From Anaerovirgula multivorans (GTDB lineage Bacteria; Bacillota; Clostridia; Peptostreptococcales; Natronincolaceae): 64,000 bases of DNA. Position numbers and translations under genes: made by a program. Shown piece after piece: positions 43,773 to 52,429 of the stretch. The DNA lies in the NCBI RefSeq assembly GCF_900188145.1, contig NZ_FZOJ01000007.1, forward strand, positions 62,001 through 126,000. Reading direction: 5' to 3'. The notes beneath the pieces were generated by a model that was not told the DNA's origin, did no database searches, and saw only the letters and a program-made list of their open reading frames with translations. Each line of letters begins with the position of its first letter. Within the stretch, counting starts at the first letter, position 1.

Positions 43773-43808
43773 CCATAATAAAGGATTCTTTTGAATCCTT
43801 TATTATGG
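43773..43808 (-). terminator. Terminator in the 43691-44233 gap
   Basis: CCATAATAAAGGATT / AATCCTTTATTATGG is a perfect hairpin; on the minus strand GCTTTTTTATTTTC follows. It ends the transcript of the receiver-DUF2294 operon. GTCGTCAAA at 43730 is repeated inversely as TTTGACGAC at 43886, around this hairpin. The rest of the gap shows nothing recognisable. Confidence 0.8.
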
Positions 43809-44233
43809 ACTAGTTAAATTGCAAACATTACATTTGATTTATATAGCTTTCCCATAATTATCAATTTATGTTGTTTTTATAGTTGTTTGACGACCTTAAT
43901 AGGACTATAGCTTATACAAAAGTATATCTATATTCATTTTTAAAGACTCAATTATGATAAAATAATATCAATATTTAAACTTAGTTACAATATATCTCAA
44001 ATATCAATTTTTGTCAACCATTATATTTTTGAGGGGAAAATTGTATATTAAAGTCTATATATGTACATATAAAATTAGTCTTTCCTACTTAGCATTTAGA
44101 GACGATTTATTAATTAGAAGTATTGGAAAACCATGCTAGAGTATACCCTCAGGTCTCTCTCTCTTTATATCTCTTTGAGTCTTTCTGAACAGTAAAATAT
44201 GTGCTTTTTTATTTACTAACTCTATTATTCATT

Positions 44234-45007
44234 CTATACAATTTGTAGTAATATCCTCTCAAATCTTTCTTTAGGATATATATCTATTTTCTTTATTGTT
44301 ATTTTTCTACCAATCAAATCACTTATCTGCTCCTCAACTTCATTGATAGTATTTCCATAAATTGTTTTTCTAATTAATTCAATACCTTTGTAATGTTGGC
44401 CTGTAGCCAATAAACTTTCTTCTAAAATAGTCAGGCTTTCTTTTAAAAGAATTTCTATCTCTTTTCCATTTATAAAAACATTAATTAGTTTTGCTCCCTT
44501 TCCGGTCACTTTTTTCAGATACTTTGAATAGAGATTCCTAATTTCAAGTTCTAATTCATTTTTTATGTCTTCTGTTAAAATAGAATCTTGATTTACTACT
44601 AATAAATTTTCTCTTTTCTCTAAAATTTCATTTGCTATTTGTGTTAGATTTTCCATCAATAAATCTATGTCAATTGGTTTTATTAAATATTTCTCTATTT
44701 TCAAATCTACTGTTTCTAAGATAGTTTTTGAATCAGATAATGCTGATGTAATAATACAAGGACATCGAAAACCCTTGGTTCTCAATTGTTTCATCATTTC
44801 AATTCCATTTATATCTGGCATGATTAAATCTGTTATGATTATATCGGGTTGATATTCGAAAAATTTTTTTATTCCATCCTGTCCATTTTCTGCTGTAATT
44901 ACCCTACCAACTCTTTTTTTTAGAAATCTTGAAACTTGATTTCTTGTAATCGTCTCATCTTCTACATAAAGCACCTTTATCTTTTTTATTGTAGTCTCCT
45001 CATTCAT
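44234..45007 (-). CDS. Response regulator with C-terminal DUF2294/MpsC-like domain
   Basis: A receiver domain (residues 9-125: VLYVEDETITRNQVSRFL, phospho-Asp in DIIITDLIMPDINGIEM near 56, TSAL, and LIKPIDIDL) is joined to a C-terminal domain (about 150-257). That domain, with YLKKVTGKGAKLINVFINGK, SLTILEESLLATGQHYKGIE and DLIGRKITIKKIDIYPKERF, matches the DUF2294 (MpsC-like) family, normally a stand-alone protein of about 120 residues. No DNA-binding domain is present. It starts 10 bases after a degenerate histidine kinase gene. The output is unknown. Confidence 0.75.
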   Translation of the reverse strand: MNEETTIKKIKVLYVEDETITRNQVSRFLKKRVGRVITAENGQDGIKKFFEYQPDIIITDLIMPDINGIEMMKQLRTKGFRCPCIITSALSDSKTILETVDLKIEKYLIKPIDIDLLMENLTQIANEILEKRENLLVVNQDSILTEDIKNELELEIRNLYSKYLKKVTGKGAKLINVFINGKEIEILLKESLTILEESLLATGQHYKGIELIRKTIYGNTINEVEEQISDLIGRKITIKKIDIYPKERFERILLQIV

Positions 45008-45017
45008 AATATTCCTC

Positions 45018-46151
45018 CTATATGTCTAAAGGAAAGCCTATTATTAATCTATTTTCTGTTCCTTTATTAATTAAATCAATAGTACCTTCCATCCTTTTAT
45101 GTATTATATTACTAAACATCGATAAATGATTGAGATATAATTTATACTCTTTATACTTATCTGCATTGTAGTTAATTTTTATATCAAAAAAAACTTTTTT
45201 ATTATTTGTGCTTATTTGAATCATTAATTTTCTATTATCAATGTCTAACTCATCTTTACAATGCTCAATAATATCAAAAAAAATACAATACATGATCTGA
45301 ATAAATTCATTAGGAGAACCATATTGGCTAATCTTTTCTTTTGTGATAACATCAACTGTTATGTGTTCCCTTTTGATTTTTTCTTCTAAGATTTCAAAAA
45401 CTAAATCTAGATATTTTTTTATATCAAAATTTTCTTTTTTATAATCCATTTCAAAAAAAGTGTTAAATTTTTCTATTTCACTAGAAAGATTTTTTATGAT
45501 TTGCCATATTTCTCTATAATACTCTTCCATTAATCTGCAATTTTTTGTTTCGCTATCGATTTCATCCATGAGATTGATAATGGAAAAATTTAAACTATTA
45601 AGAGGTTGCCTCCAGGCATGGGACAAGTTTGAAACAATATCTGATAAATTCATAATTTTATCAGTATAGCTTTTCATATCTTTTACACTACATTTTTCTT
45701 TTACAGAATATAATTCTTTGTTAATGTCCTTTACCGAAATAAATGCTTTTAAAAAATCAATATCTCTACTAAAAGCATAAGCTTTAATTTGCCATAGTTG
45801 GCATTTTTCATCTTTTATATCTTCTAAATTTGCTATTTCAAAGTTTTCATCATCTTTTTTCATGTAGATATTCATACTGTCTTCAGTAGAATTTTCTAAA
45901 AAATAATTTATTATTTTATAATATATATTTGTAAAGTCATCTTTAATATTATCAATACTACTACCTATAATTTTACTTTTTTCAACCTTTAAATAATTAA
46001 CATAATGACTATTAATATGATTTATATAACATTTAAGTTTACCTTCCTCTATCCTTCCCTCTATTTCCAACATAAAGTCTAAATGTTGATTTGTAGAGCC
46101 CATTAAATTTTGATCGAAATTTATATGGTGTGATCTTAAAACATCGTTCAA
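45018..46151 (-). CDS. Degenerate histidine kinase-like protein
   Basis: An N-terminal PAS-like region (about residues 25-165) is followed by a phosphoacceptor helix SNLSHAWRQPLNSLNFSI near 185, with the invariant His and Pro of HisKA-type kinases. The region where the ATPase domain should be (about 260-377) keeps some secondary-structure character (IQIMYCIFFDIIEHCKDELD, IIHKRMEGTIDLIN, LIIGFPLDI). It lacks the N-box Asn pair and the glycine-rich G1 and G2 boxes. It may be phosphorylated by another kinase or act as an adaptor or phosphatase. TTG start after GAGGAGGAAGCTG. It is paired with the receiver-DUF2294 gene. Confidence 0.75.
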   Translation of the reverse strand: MNDVLRSHHINFDQNLMGSTNQHLDFMLEIEGRIEEGKLKCYINHINSHYVNYLKVEKSKIIGSSIDNIKDDFTNIYYKIINYFLENSTEDSMNIYMKKDDENFEIANLEDIKDEKCQLWQIKAYAFSRDIDFLKAFISVKDINKELYSVKEKCSVKDMKSYTDKIMNLSDIVSNLSHAWRQPLNSLNFSIINLMDEIDSETKNCRLMEEYYREIWQIIKNLSSEIEKFNTFFEMDYKKENFDIKKYLDLVFEILEEKIKREHITVDVITKEKISQYGSPNEFIQIMYCIFFDIIEHCKDELDIDNRKLMIQISTNNKKVFFDIKINYNADKYKEYKLYLNHLSMFSNIIHKRMEGTIDLINKGTENRLIIGFPLDI

Positions 46152-46396
46152 ACAGCTTCCTCCTCACTTGCTTAATATTTTAATAATACCATTTGCCAAC
46201 CATTTTTTCTAGATAACTGTAGCCTCATTTTTTGTTACCTTTGAAATCATATGATAATGACCCAATAGCCATCGATTATTAAGTTTATCACTTCTCTAAC
46301 TTTAATCTGCTTTTATCAACTTTTTTTATTTCTATAAATAAACTCTTCCTCTTTTATAACTCCAAAATTTATATTACTCTAGCTTTTCCATATTTT

Positions 46397-46511
46397 TATA
46401 GACATACGCTTTTAAAACTAAATTTTAGTATACACGGGCTACGATTTCGCACAAAACCGTGAGCTGCAAATGTGCCCTTAGTCTATTAAAATTTAAAGGC
46501 GTATGTCTATA
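46397..46511. repeat. Structured repeat B, copy 2
   Basis: Outer arms TATAGACATACGC / GCGTATGTCTATA are perfect, and a second arm pair is AAATTTTAGTA / ATTAAAATTT. The interior TACACGGGCTACGATTTCGC and AAAACCGTGAGCTGCAAATG matches repeat B copy 1 at 6766-6806. Paired substitutions in the inner stems between copies suggest a conserved fold. It lies in the gap 46152-46667, which has no gene. Confidence 0.65.
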
Positions 46512-46550
46512 TCTGTTTATATTAAAAAGCACCTGCTCCTATAAACAGAT
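46511..46550. terminator. Hairpin downstream of cheY
   Basis: ATCTGTTTATA / TATAAACAGAT (11-base arms) enclose a smaller AGCACC.TGCT stem; GTTTTGTATATAT follows on the plus strand and GGTGCTTTTTAAT appears inside on the minus strand. It could end the cheY transcript. Confidence 0.45.
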
Positions 46551-46667
46551 GTTTTGTATATATAGCTTATTTATTTTTTATCTATTTAACTCAACTTGGA
46601 CTGTGATTTTCTTCCTCTCCCTAGATCTTATTATCTTTATGATCGACTATTTAAATGTGTGCATTGC

Positions 46668-47033
46668 TTACATTCCTAAATTTTTCTTGATTTTTTCTAT
46701 CACCAGATCTTCTTGAAAAGGTTTAACAATAAAGTCTTTAGCTCCTGCTTGAATTGCTTCAAGTATCATTTGACTCTGTCCCATAGCTGAACACATAATG
46801 ATCTTTGCTTCTGGAAAACTTTTTTTAATTTCTTTAACTGCTTCTAGACCATCCATGTCCGGCATAGTAATATCCATTATTACTAAATCTGGTCTGAGCT
46901 CTTTATATTTGAAAACTGCTTTTTCTCCGTTTGCAGCCTCGCCAACCACTTCAAAGTTATGCTTTATAAGAAAATTTTTCAAAACCGTTCTCATAAATGC
47001 AGCATCGTCTACTATTAAGATTTTTGCAACCAT
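46668..47033 (-). CDS. cheY: CheY chemotaxis response regulator
   Basis: Single receiver domain of 121 residues with all CheY features: ILIVDDAAFMRTVLKNFL with acidic pair Asp-9/Asp-10, phospho-Asp in LVIMDITMPDMDGLEAV, Ser in IIMCSAMGQ and Lys in DFIVKPFQ. Phospho-CheY binds the flagellar switch. It stands alone, upstream of the kinase-like gene on the same strand but separated by about 500 bases, so it is likely transcribed separately. Confidence 0.94.
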   Translation of the reverse strand: MVAKILIVDDAAFMRTVLKNFLIKHNFEVVGEAANGEKAVFKYKELRPDLVIMDITMPDMDGLEAVKEIKKSFPEAKIIMCSAMGQSQMILEAIQAGAKDFIVKPFQEDLVIEKIKKNLGM

Positions 47034-47239
47034 ATCCTATCTCTCCAATCAATTCCTAATTTTATGAAAAACTATATTATTTATAACCTATCATAAAGTA
47101 AAAAAATATGCCAGTGCTCAATGTCTCTTAAGTAATAATCTTTTTAGCAATTAATCCATCTCAATTTTGTGTACATCTGTATCATTTCGGTAGCCATAAA
47201 AGCAAATTTATATAATTTGTAAATTGTTCTTTATGCAAC

Positions 47240-47281
47240 AAAATGATCCATGATTTGATTTTATACAATCATGGATCATTT
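47240..47281 (-). terminator. Terminator after the DUF3221 lipoprotein gene
   Basis: AAATGATCCATGA / TCATGGATCATTT flank a loop of about 16 bases; on the minus strand the tail is TGTTGCATAAAG, preceded by ATTTT. The remaining part of 47034-47288 shows no gene. Confidence 0.65.
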
Positions 47282-47288
47282 ATCTATC

Positions 47289-47816
47289 TTATCTATCATC
47301 TACTTCAACATCGTGTAGTATATCACTCCAAATTTCCTTAAGCTTGATATCCCACTTGTCAGTTTCTTTCTTGTACTCAATGGTTTTAACAACAATGATA
47401 CTATCTGTATTCAATAACTGAGATGTTAGCGCCTTATATAAAGCTTCCCCTTCAGTCAAATTTACTCCCTCAGGTTTCTGACTTGGAATTACTTCTATAT
47501 ACATCACCTCAGATTGAGCAGGATATGAATCTCTCGTATAATCATACCATACCTTCACTTTCTCACCTATACCGATATCTTTAGGAGCATTATTAAACCA
47601 TATAGCGTTATAATATTCTGAAACTCCACCAGTTTCGCTAAAATCTTGTGCCTCTGGATCGATCACAAGGATTCTATCATCTTCTTTCTCCATGACGTAT
47701 CCTATAATTCCGGGGGCATCATTTGGCGAAGAATTTTCACTGGCACTAGCATTACAAGCCATTAATGTTACTGTTAATAATAAATATAGCATTATTGAAA
47801 ATCTCTTTTTCAACAA
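47289..47816 (-). CDS. DUF3221 family lipoprotein
   Basis: The signal peptide KKRFSIMLYLLLTVTLMAC ends in a lipobox. The mature part has GIIGYVMEKEDDRILVIDPE and DIGIGEKVKVWYDYTRDSYP, the small beta-barrel of DUF3221 (YobA-like) proteins, then a C-terminal tail of about 60 residues. The start is uncertain: an ATG at 47834 lies before AGGAGGG, so a TTG at 47816 or 47813 is more likely. It is convergent with nothing and transcribed alone. Function unknown. Confidence 0.78.
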   Translation of the reverse strand: MLKKRFSIMLYLLLTVTLMACNASASENSSPNDAPGIIGYVMEKEDDRILVIDPEAQDFSETGGVSEYYNAIWFNNAPKDIGIGEKVKVWYDYTRDSYPAQSEVMYIEVIPSQKPEGVNLTEGEALYKALTSQLLNTDSIIVVKTIEYKKETDKWDIKLKEIWSDILHDVEVDDR

Positions 47817-47953
47817 CCCATCCCTCCTATTCATTTCTTCGGCATAGTATTCAAACAGATATTTGTCAATTTTTCTTTGATTTGGAGTATATTTTTATTC
47901 GCCTCTTTATTATCTGCTTTTAATTATTAGACGAATACAGCTGATTTTTCATT

Positions 47954-49504
47954 TTATTCAGCTATATCCAAGAGAATTTTCCCGATTTCTGGACTAACGA
48001 TGCAATAGGATACATCTTTACCGTCTATTTGTCCTCCAACCAAAACGTGTTCCTCAAAACCATAGCTGGTCAACTGGATATTCGTTTCATCGTCTGAAGT
48101 AATCATGATGCTATTTCCTGCAAGCATCATGGGGTACCCCCCCTTGTATGTGGGACTTGTATTTAAAACATTAATCAAGTCGTCTATTTCATCTTGTTTA
48201 AAAGTTTTCATTTCTTTCTGCATTAAATTATATAATTTCATCTCTTTAATAGCATCAATAGCTATTGCTTTCCCCATTTCCTCCAATGATTCACCAATTT
48301 CATCTTGCCCTGGTTCAACAACACTTGGCGGTAAATCTGCTAAATTTCCTTGAATCTTTTCTATTCCATCCTTATCAAATCTAATCAATATATTTGGATA
48401 TGTTAGAGCTTGAGTGACGACTTCGTCTTTTGAAGGAGCTAATAAAGTAGCATCAATATATGCTGTGCCTGGTGTTACTTGGGTAACACTACCTATTTGC
48501 AAATCATAGCCTCCTGTTGATTTTTCCCCTGCAGTGACTAAAACATAATGCCACTGTCCATCAGTTAATGTATGAAATCCTGGAGTTTTTATGTTTTCTT
48601 CATACCAAGCAGATAATGTCTGATTTTCATCAATCTTTTCGGCCTCTACTATTTCAAAGTGAATTGGCTTTTCTATAATGATCACATCTTTGTCACCCTC
48701 GGTTTCAATGGTAACTGCACGGTTTGAATCATCCCATCCCACTGAAGCTCCTAAAGTTTCTGCAACAAAACGTCCCGGAATAAAGGTGCGTCCCTCTACA
48801 ACCTTAGCAGGCACTTCCAGCTTTAAGGTTTCTACGTTCACTACTCCATCCACACTTTTGGTTATTTCAGCAGTATCTTTTCCAATAGCTAATACAATAC
48901 TCATGTCCTCCGTAAGTACCTTAACCGCTTTCTGATCTTGATCCCATTCTACCGTAGCACCCAATTTTTCCATAATTCCTTTTAGTGGGACTAATGTTCG
49001 GTTATTTTCGATGAAAGGGGCAACTTCTGTCTCTAACCACTCACCATCTACTTGCACTCGAATATCCCGATCCTTTATTATTCTATTTTCCATTAAAAAT
49101 TTGTTATCTGTATTATTCACTCCTGAGTCATCAGAATCCACCCACATCTTCAACGTATAAGCCTGTTGACCTTCAACAATCTTTACACTATCTTTTCCAA
49201 AAATCTCATAAAGAAAATCAGCATTTTCTTCACTGTAGGGTGTGACTCCTATTTCAATATAGTCCTCCCTTGGCCCTGTGTGGGTTACAGTAAATCCTAT
49301 CTCTGCCATTTTTTCGGAGTTCTCCTCAAAAATGTACTTGTCAATCTCCCTATGTTTCTGAGTTAGCTGGCTTTCAATACCTACTTCTATACTTGGACTT
49401 GTACGCAACTCTAAATTTTCTGAATTAGCAAAAACAGCACTTGATGAAATTGTGGTTAAGCATATCCCAACGACACACACCTTTGTAAACTTTGATTTAA
49501 TCAT
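47954..49504 (-). CDS. Secreted protein with copper amine oxidase N-terminal-like and PrcB_C domains
   Basis: A signal peptide (KVCVVGICLTTISSSAVFA) is cleaved near residue 27. After a region of about 120 residues come two copper-amine-oxidase N-domain-like repeats (about 150-275: VAPFIENNRTLVPLKGIMEK, then GRTFIPGRFVAETLGASVGW), which are usually cell-wall or surface modules. Residues about 290-400 (FEIVEAEKIDENQTLSAWYE, GEKSTGGYDLQIGSV) match the PrcB C-terminal domain. The end has no assigned fold. The ATG at 49504 follows GAGGAGGAATGATTTT. Likely extracellular; role unknown. Confidence 0.82.
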   Translation of the reverse strand: MIKSKFTKVCVVGICLTTISSSAVFANSENLELRTSPSIEVGIESQLTQKHREIDKYIFEENSEKMAEIGFTVTHTGPREDYIEIGVTPYSEENADFLYEIFGKDSVKIVEGQQAYTLKMWVDSDDSGVNNTDNKFLMENRIIKDRDIRVQVDGEWLETEVAPFIENNRTLVPLKGIMEKLGATVEWDQDQKAVKVLTEDMSIVLAIGKDTAEITKSVDGVVNVETLKLEVPAKVVEGRTFIPGRFVAETLGASVGWDDSNRAVTIETEGDKDVIIIEKPIHFEIVEAEKIDENQTLSAWYEENIKTPGFHTLTDGQWHYVLVTAGEKSTGGYDLQIGSVTQVTPGTAYIDATLLAPSKDEVVTQALTYPNILIRFDKDGIEKIQGNLADLPPSVVEPGQDEIGESLEEMGKAIAIDAIKEMKLYNLMQKEMKTFKQDEIDDLINVLNTSPTYKGGYPMMLAGNSIMITSDDETNIQLTSYGFEEHVLVGGQIDGKDVSYCIVSPEIGKILLDIAE

Positions 49505-49712
49505 AAAATCATTCCTCCTCATTCACTTGATTTTTTCAAATTATGTTAGTTTTACGTAATTCGCTTAAGTATTATATAAGCTTATTTATCTTGATGTCAT
49601 ATCCATAAAAAGTCTACAACACCAGAGCATCTTATTTACTTCTCTTTTATATGCTCTTACATAGGTAAGACGCAAAAATTCCTTTTAAGTTCCCTAATTC
49701 TCAAAAATAAAT

Positions 49713-49744
49713 AGAAACCCACGAAAAATTGCTCATGGGTTTCT
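49713..49744 (-). terminator. Terminator of the feo transcript
   Basis: AGAAACCCA / TGGGTTTCT flank a 14-base loop; on the minus strand TATTTATTTTTGAG follows. It lies about 60 bases past the FeoB-associated gene. The rest of 49505-49806 carries nothing recognisable. Confidence 0.7.
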
Positions 49745-49806
49745 GAATTTTCCCTAGTCATCACATTCTTGTTTTGATGACTATTCTCTTTATATATTGA
49801 TGTTAA

Positions 49807-49947
49807 CTAGTGTTTATTGCACTTGCTTTTATCAGAACAACTACTGCCGCAGCTACATTTATTATCTTTGGCATCTTTGTATACTTTTTTTGAAGCAAAT
49901 ACGATAATCATCGCAAATATTAAACCAACGATAACATTTCCTAACAT
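49807..49947 (-). CDS. FeoB-associated Cys-rich membrane protein
   Basis: A 46-residue protein: a membrane helix (VIVGLIFAMIIVFASKKVY) followed by a Cys-rich tail CSCGSSCSDKSKC with four cysteines. This is the family commonly found directly after feoB. The start ATG overlaps the feoB stop (TAATG). It probably helps iron transfer or regulation of FeoB at the membrane; the mechanism is not established. Confidence 0.92.
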   Translation of the reverse strand: MLGNVIVGLIFAMIIVFASKKVYKDAKDNKCSCGSSCSDKSKCNKH

Positions 49948-51902
49948 TATGCTTCAACTCCTAACGCAGCACGTTTAGAATCTGCTTTTCTAATCGTTAA
50001 AACAAGGTAAATTGTAGTGCCAGCTAGTATTATTATCGCTGGCACGAAACCTACTGCCGGTGCTCCATATACGATCAACGAGCCAACTTGAGTTACCATC
50101 ATCGCCAAAATGTATCCAACCCCGAACTGGAAAGCAAGAGCTTTTAATAACCATTTTTTTGAACCCATTTCCGAATTCATAGCTCCAATTGCTGCAAAAC
50201 AAGGTGGAGTAAACAAATTAAACACAAGATAAGCAAAAGCTGTCACCGGTGTGAAAAATTGTATTAAAGCACCTCCGGGTAAATGTAAGGCCTCTTCTGA
50301 AGCCACAGCTAAAAGTACTGCAAATGTAGCAACAACATTTTCTTTGGCAATAAAGCCTGTTATTGCCGCAGCTGCAAGCTGCCATCCAACAAATCCAAGT
50401 GGAATCAAAAGCGGAGCAATCACTGTCCCAATTGAAGCAAGTATACTTAGGCTTTGATCTTCTACTGGCTTAAATCCCCAACTATATGCTTGTGCAAACC
50501 ATACTAACGTATTACACACAAGTATAATCGTTGTAGCTTTATAAATAAACGCTTTTGCTTTGTCTATCATTTGAAGAAAAGCATATTTTAAGCTGGGCAA
50601 TTTATATTCCGGAAGCTCCATAATAAATTGAGATGAATTCTCCCATACAAAGATTTTCTTTAATAAAAGTCCGCCGAGTACAATCATTATAATTGCAATA
50701 AGATACATGCTGGGTCCAACCCAAGAACTTCCCGGAAAAAATACTGCCGCAAAAAGAGCTATAATTGGAAGTTTAGCGCCGCAAGGTACAAAAGGAGTAA
50801 GAATTGTAGTCATTCTCCTTTCATTAACATCTTCAATCGTTCTTGTTGCCATAACACCGGGAATAGCGCAACCAGAACCTACAATCATTGGTATAATAGA
50901 CTTACCAGATAGTCCGATTTTCTTGAAAAACCGATCCATTACAACTGCCACTCTAGCCATATATCCACAGTCCTCAAGAAGGGATAGACAAAAAAACAAT
51001 ACCATAACTAGAGGTAAGAACCCTACAACAGCTCCCACACCACCAATGGCACCATCTACGATAAGGGCTTGCAAGAGTGGATTAATTCCTACGCCCTCTA
51101 AAAAACCATTGACCGCATCCGGCACTATTTCTCCGAACACTACCTCATTAAAGTATTCTGATAAGTACCCCCCCAGCCCTTCGATAGAAAATGAAAACAC
51201 TGCCCACATTACCAAGAAAAATATTGGTAATCCTAACCATTTATGGGCTATAATTCTATCTAATTTATCAGAAGAAGTAACCTTGCTTGCATCTCTTTTC
51301 TTAACTTGACACTTTTCAACAATTCCATCTACAAACTTTTGTCTTGCCTTATCAGAATCATCAGAGTCTTTGCCTGTGAAATCTGGCGCAATTTGAGTTT
51401 TCTTTTCCTTGCCCAATTTAACAGCTTCATTCATTAAATTCAATAACCCATCTTCCGATGTGGCGGTAGTAGCAACAACTTTACAATTTAATTCCTGACT
51501 TAAAGCAGTCTGATCTACAGTATCTCCTCTTTTAGATACAATGTCGCTCTTATTAAGAGCAATAACTACTGGAACCCCTAATTCTAGAAGCTGTGTTGTA
51601 AAAAACAAGCTTCTACTAACATTAGCACCATCAACAATATTAATGATTACATCTGGCTCTTCTCCCAAGATGAAATCTCTAGTAATTGCTTCTTCACCAG
51701 TAAATGGTGAAATAGAATATGTACCTGGAAGGTCAACAATTCTAACGTCAAGCCCCTTCGGATTATACTTCTTTTTAAGCTCTGCTTCCTTCTTTGCTAC
51801 AGTAACACCAGGCCAGTTTCCTACAAACTCTGTTTTCCCTGTAATTGCATTAAACAGTGTAGTTTTCCCTGAATTAGGATTACCCGTTAATGCTATTCTC
51901 AT
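49947..51902 (-). CDS. feoB: FeoB ferrous iron transporter
   Basis: The N-terminal G domain (GNPNSGKTTLFNAITG at about residues 7-22, G3 DLPGTYS near 56, G4 NKSD near 117) is followed by a helical regulatory spacer and a membrane domain with about ten helices. That domain includes the Cys-containing gating motifs GSGCAIPGVMATR near 340 and PFVPCGAKLPI near 372. It imports Fe2+. At 651 residues it is on the short side of the family. The start is the ATG at 51902 after GAGGGGGGATTTACG. A Fur box lies upstream in the feoA-feoB gap. Confidence 0.96.
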   Translation of the reverse strand: MRIALTGNPNSGKTTLFNAITGKTEFVGNWPGVTVAKKEAELKKKYNPKGLDVRIVDLPGTYSISPFTGEEAITRDFILGEEPDVIINIVDGANVSRSLFFTTQLLELGVPVVIALNKSDIVSKRGDTVDQTALSQELNCKVVATTATSEDGLLNLMNEAVKLGKEKKTQIAPDFTGKDSDDSDKARQKFVDGIVEKCQVKKRDASKVTSSDKLDRIIAHKWLGLPIFFLVMWAVFSFSIEGLGGYLSEYFNEVVFGEIVPDAVNGFLEGVGINPLLQALIVDGAIGGVGAVVGFLPLVMVLFFCLSLLEDCGYMARVAVVMDRFFKKIGLSGKSIIPMIVGSGCAIPGVMATRTIEDVNERRMTTILTPFVPCGAKLPIIALFAAVFFPGSSWVGPSMYLIAIIMIVLGGLLLKKIFVWENSSQFIMELPEYKLPSLKYAFLQMIDKAKAFIYKATTIILVCNTLVWFAQAYSWGFKPVEDQSLSILASIGTVIAPLLIPLGFVGWQLAAAAITGFIAKENVVATFAVLLAVASEEALHLPGGALIQFFTPVTAFAYLVFNLFTPPCFAAIGAMNSEMGSKKWLLKALAFQFGVGYILAMMVTQVGSLIVYGAPAVGFVPAIIILAGTTIYLVLTIRKADSKRAALGVEA

Positions 51903-51934
51903 CGTAAATCCCCCCCTCATTATAACCGCTTATT

Positions 51935-51953
51935 TATATTGATAATCATTATC
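51935..51953 (-). promoter_or_regulatory. Fur box before feoB
   Basis: TATATTGATAATCATTATC matches the 19-base Fur consensus at 17 positions and contains the perfect 7-1-7 palindrome TGATAATCATTATCA (51940-51954). A hairpin AATATGCTAT / ATAGCATATT lies next to it at 51971-51995, possibly a partial terminator after feoA. Confidence 0.85.
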
Positions 51954-52032
51954 AGCATTAACAAAAATATAATATGCTATAATCCATAGCATATTAGCAA
52001 TATAATATTTAATAAGAAACAAAAACGCTAGC

Positions 52033-52248
52033 CTATGCTTCTATCACAATAGATTTTGCCATATTTTCATCAAGTGCATATCTACTGTCTTTAATATTAA
52101 CTATATAATTTCCTGCAAGTTTGGAAATAAGTGTAATTTCTTCTCCTTCAAAGCATCCTAAAGTAAAAAGAAATTTTTTTACTTTTTCTTTCCCTTCAAC
52201 TTGTTTAATATTAAAAGTCTGACCAATCTTTGTTTTTGATAATACCAT
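52033..52248 (-). CDS. feoA: FeoA
   Basis: Small SH3-like cytoplasmic partner of FeoB, 71 residues. GQTFNIKQVEGKEKVKKFLF, LGCFEGEEITLISKLAGNYI and YALDENMAKSIVIEA match the family, including the final MA..I segment. It stands 130 bases upstream of feoB on the same strand with its own Fur box, so feoA and feoB may be expressed together or separately. Confidence 0.93.
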   Translation of the reverse strand: MVLSKTKIGQTFNIKQVEGKEKVKKFLFTLGCFEGEEITLISKLAGNYIVNIKDSRYALDENMAKSIVIEA

Positions 52249-52296
52249 AATGAACTCACCCTACTTTATAGTTTAATTATTAACATCCCTCTTATT

Positions 52297-52315
52297 GATA
52301 AAGAATATCATTTTC
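52297..52315 (-). promoter_or_regulatory. Fur box before feoA
   Basis: GATAAAGAATATCATTTTC matches the Fur consensus at 15 of 19 positions and lies about 50 bases upstream of the feoA start, in the promoter region. Confidence 0.65.
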
Positions 52316-52355
52316 ATGCAAAATTGTCAATAGGTTGATAAATTTTTTTTGCAAG

Positions 52356-52381
52356 TCATTCTGAGCCTTGGCGAAGAATCT
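52356..52381. repeat. Dispersed repeat, second copy
   Basis: TCATTCTGAGCCTTGGCGAA, then GAATCT, resembles the repeat at 3385-3410 (TCATCCTGAACACTAGCGAA). It lies just downstream of the DNA glycosylase gene. Confidence 0.5.
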
Positions 52382-52429
52382 AAGTATTTAAAATGCTTAA
52401 CAAACAAATTTTGTGAAAACATGTAAAAA

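Noticed and set aside
50707-51309. Long plus-strand frame of 200 codons opposite feoB
   Set aside because: Shadow of feoB; composition follows the opposite strand and there is no ribosome binding site.
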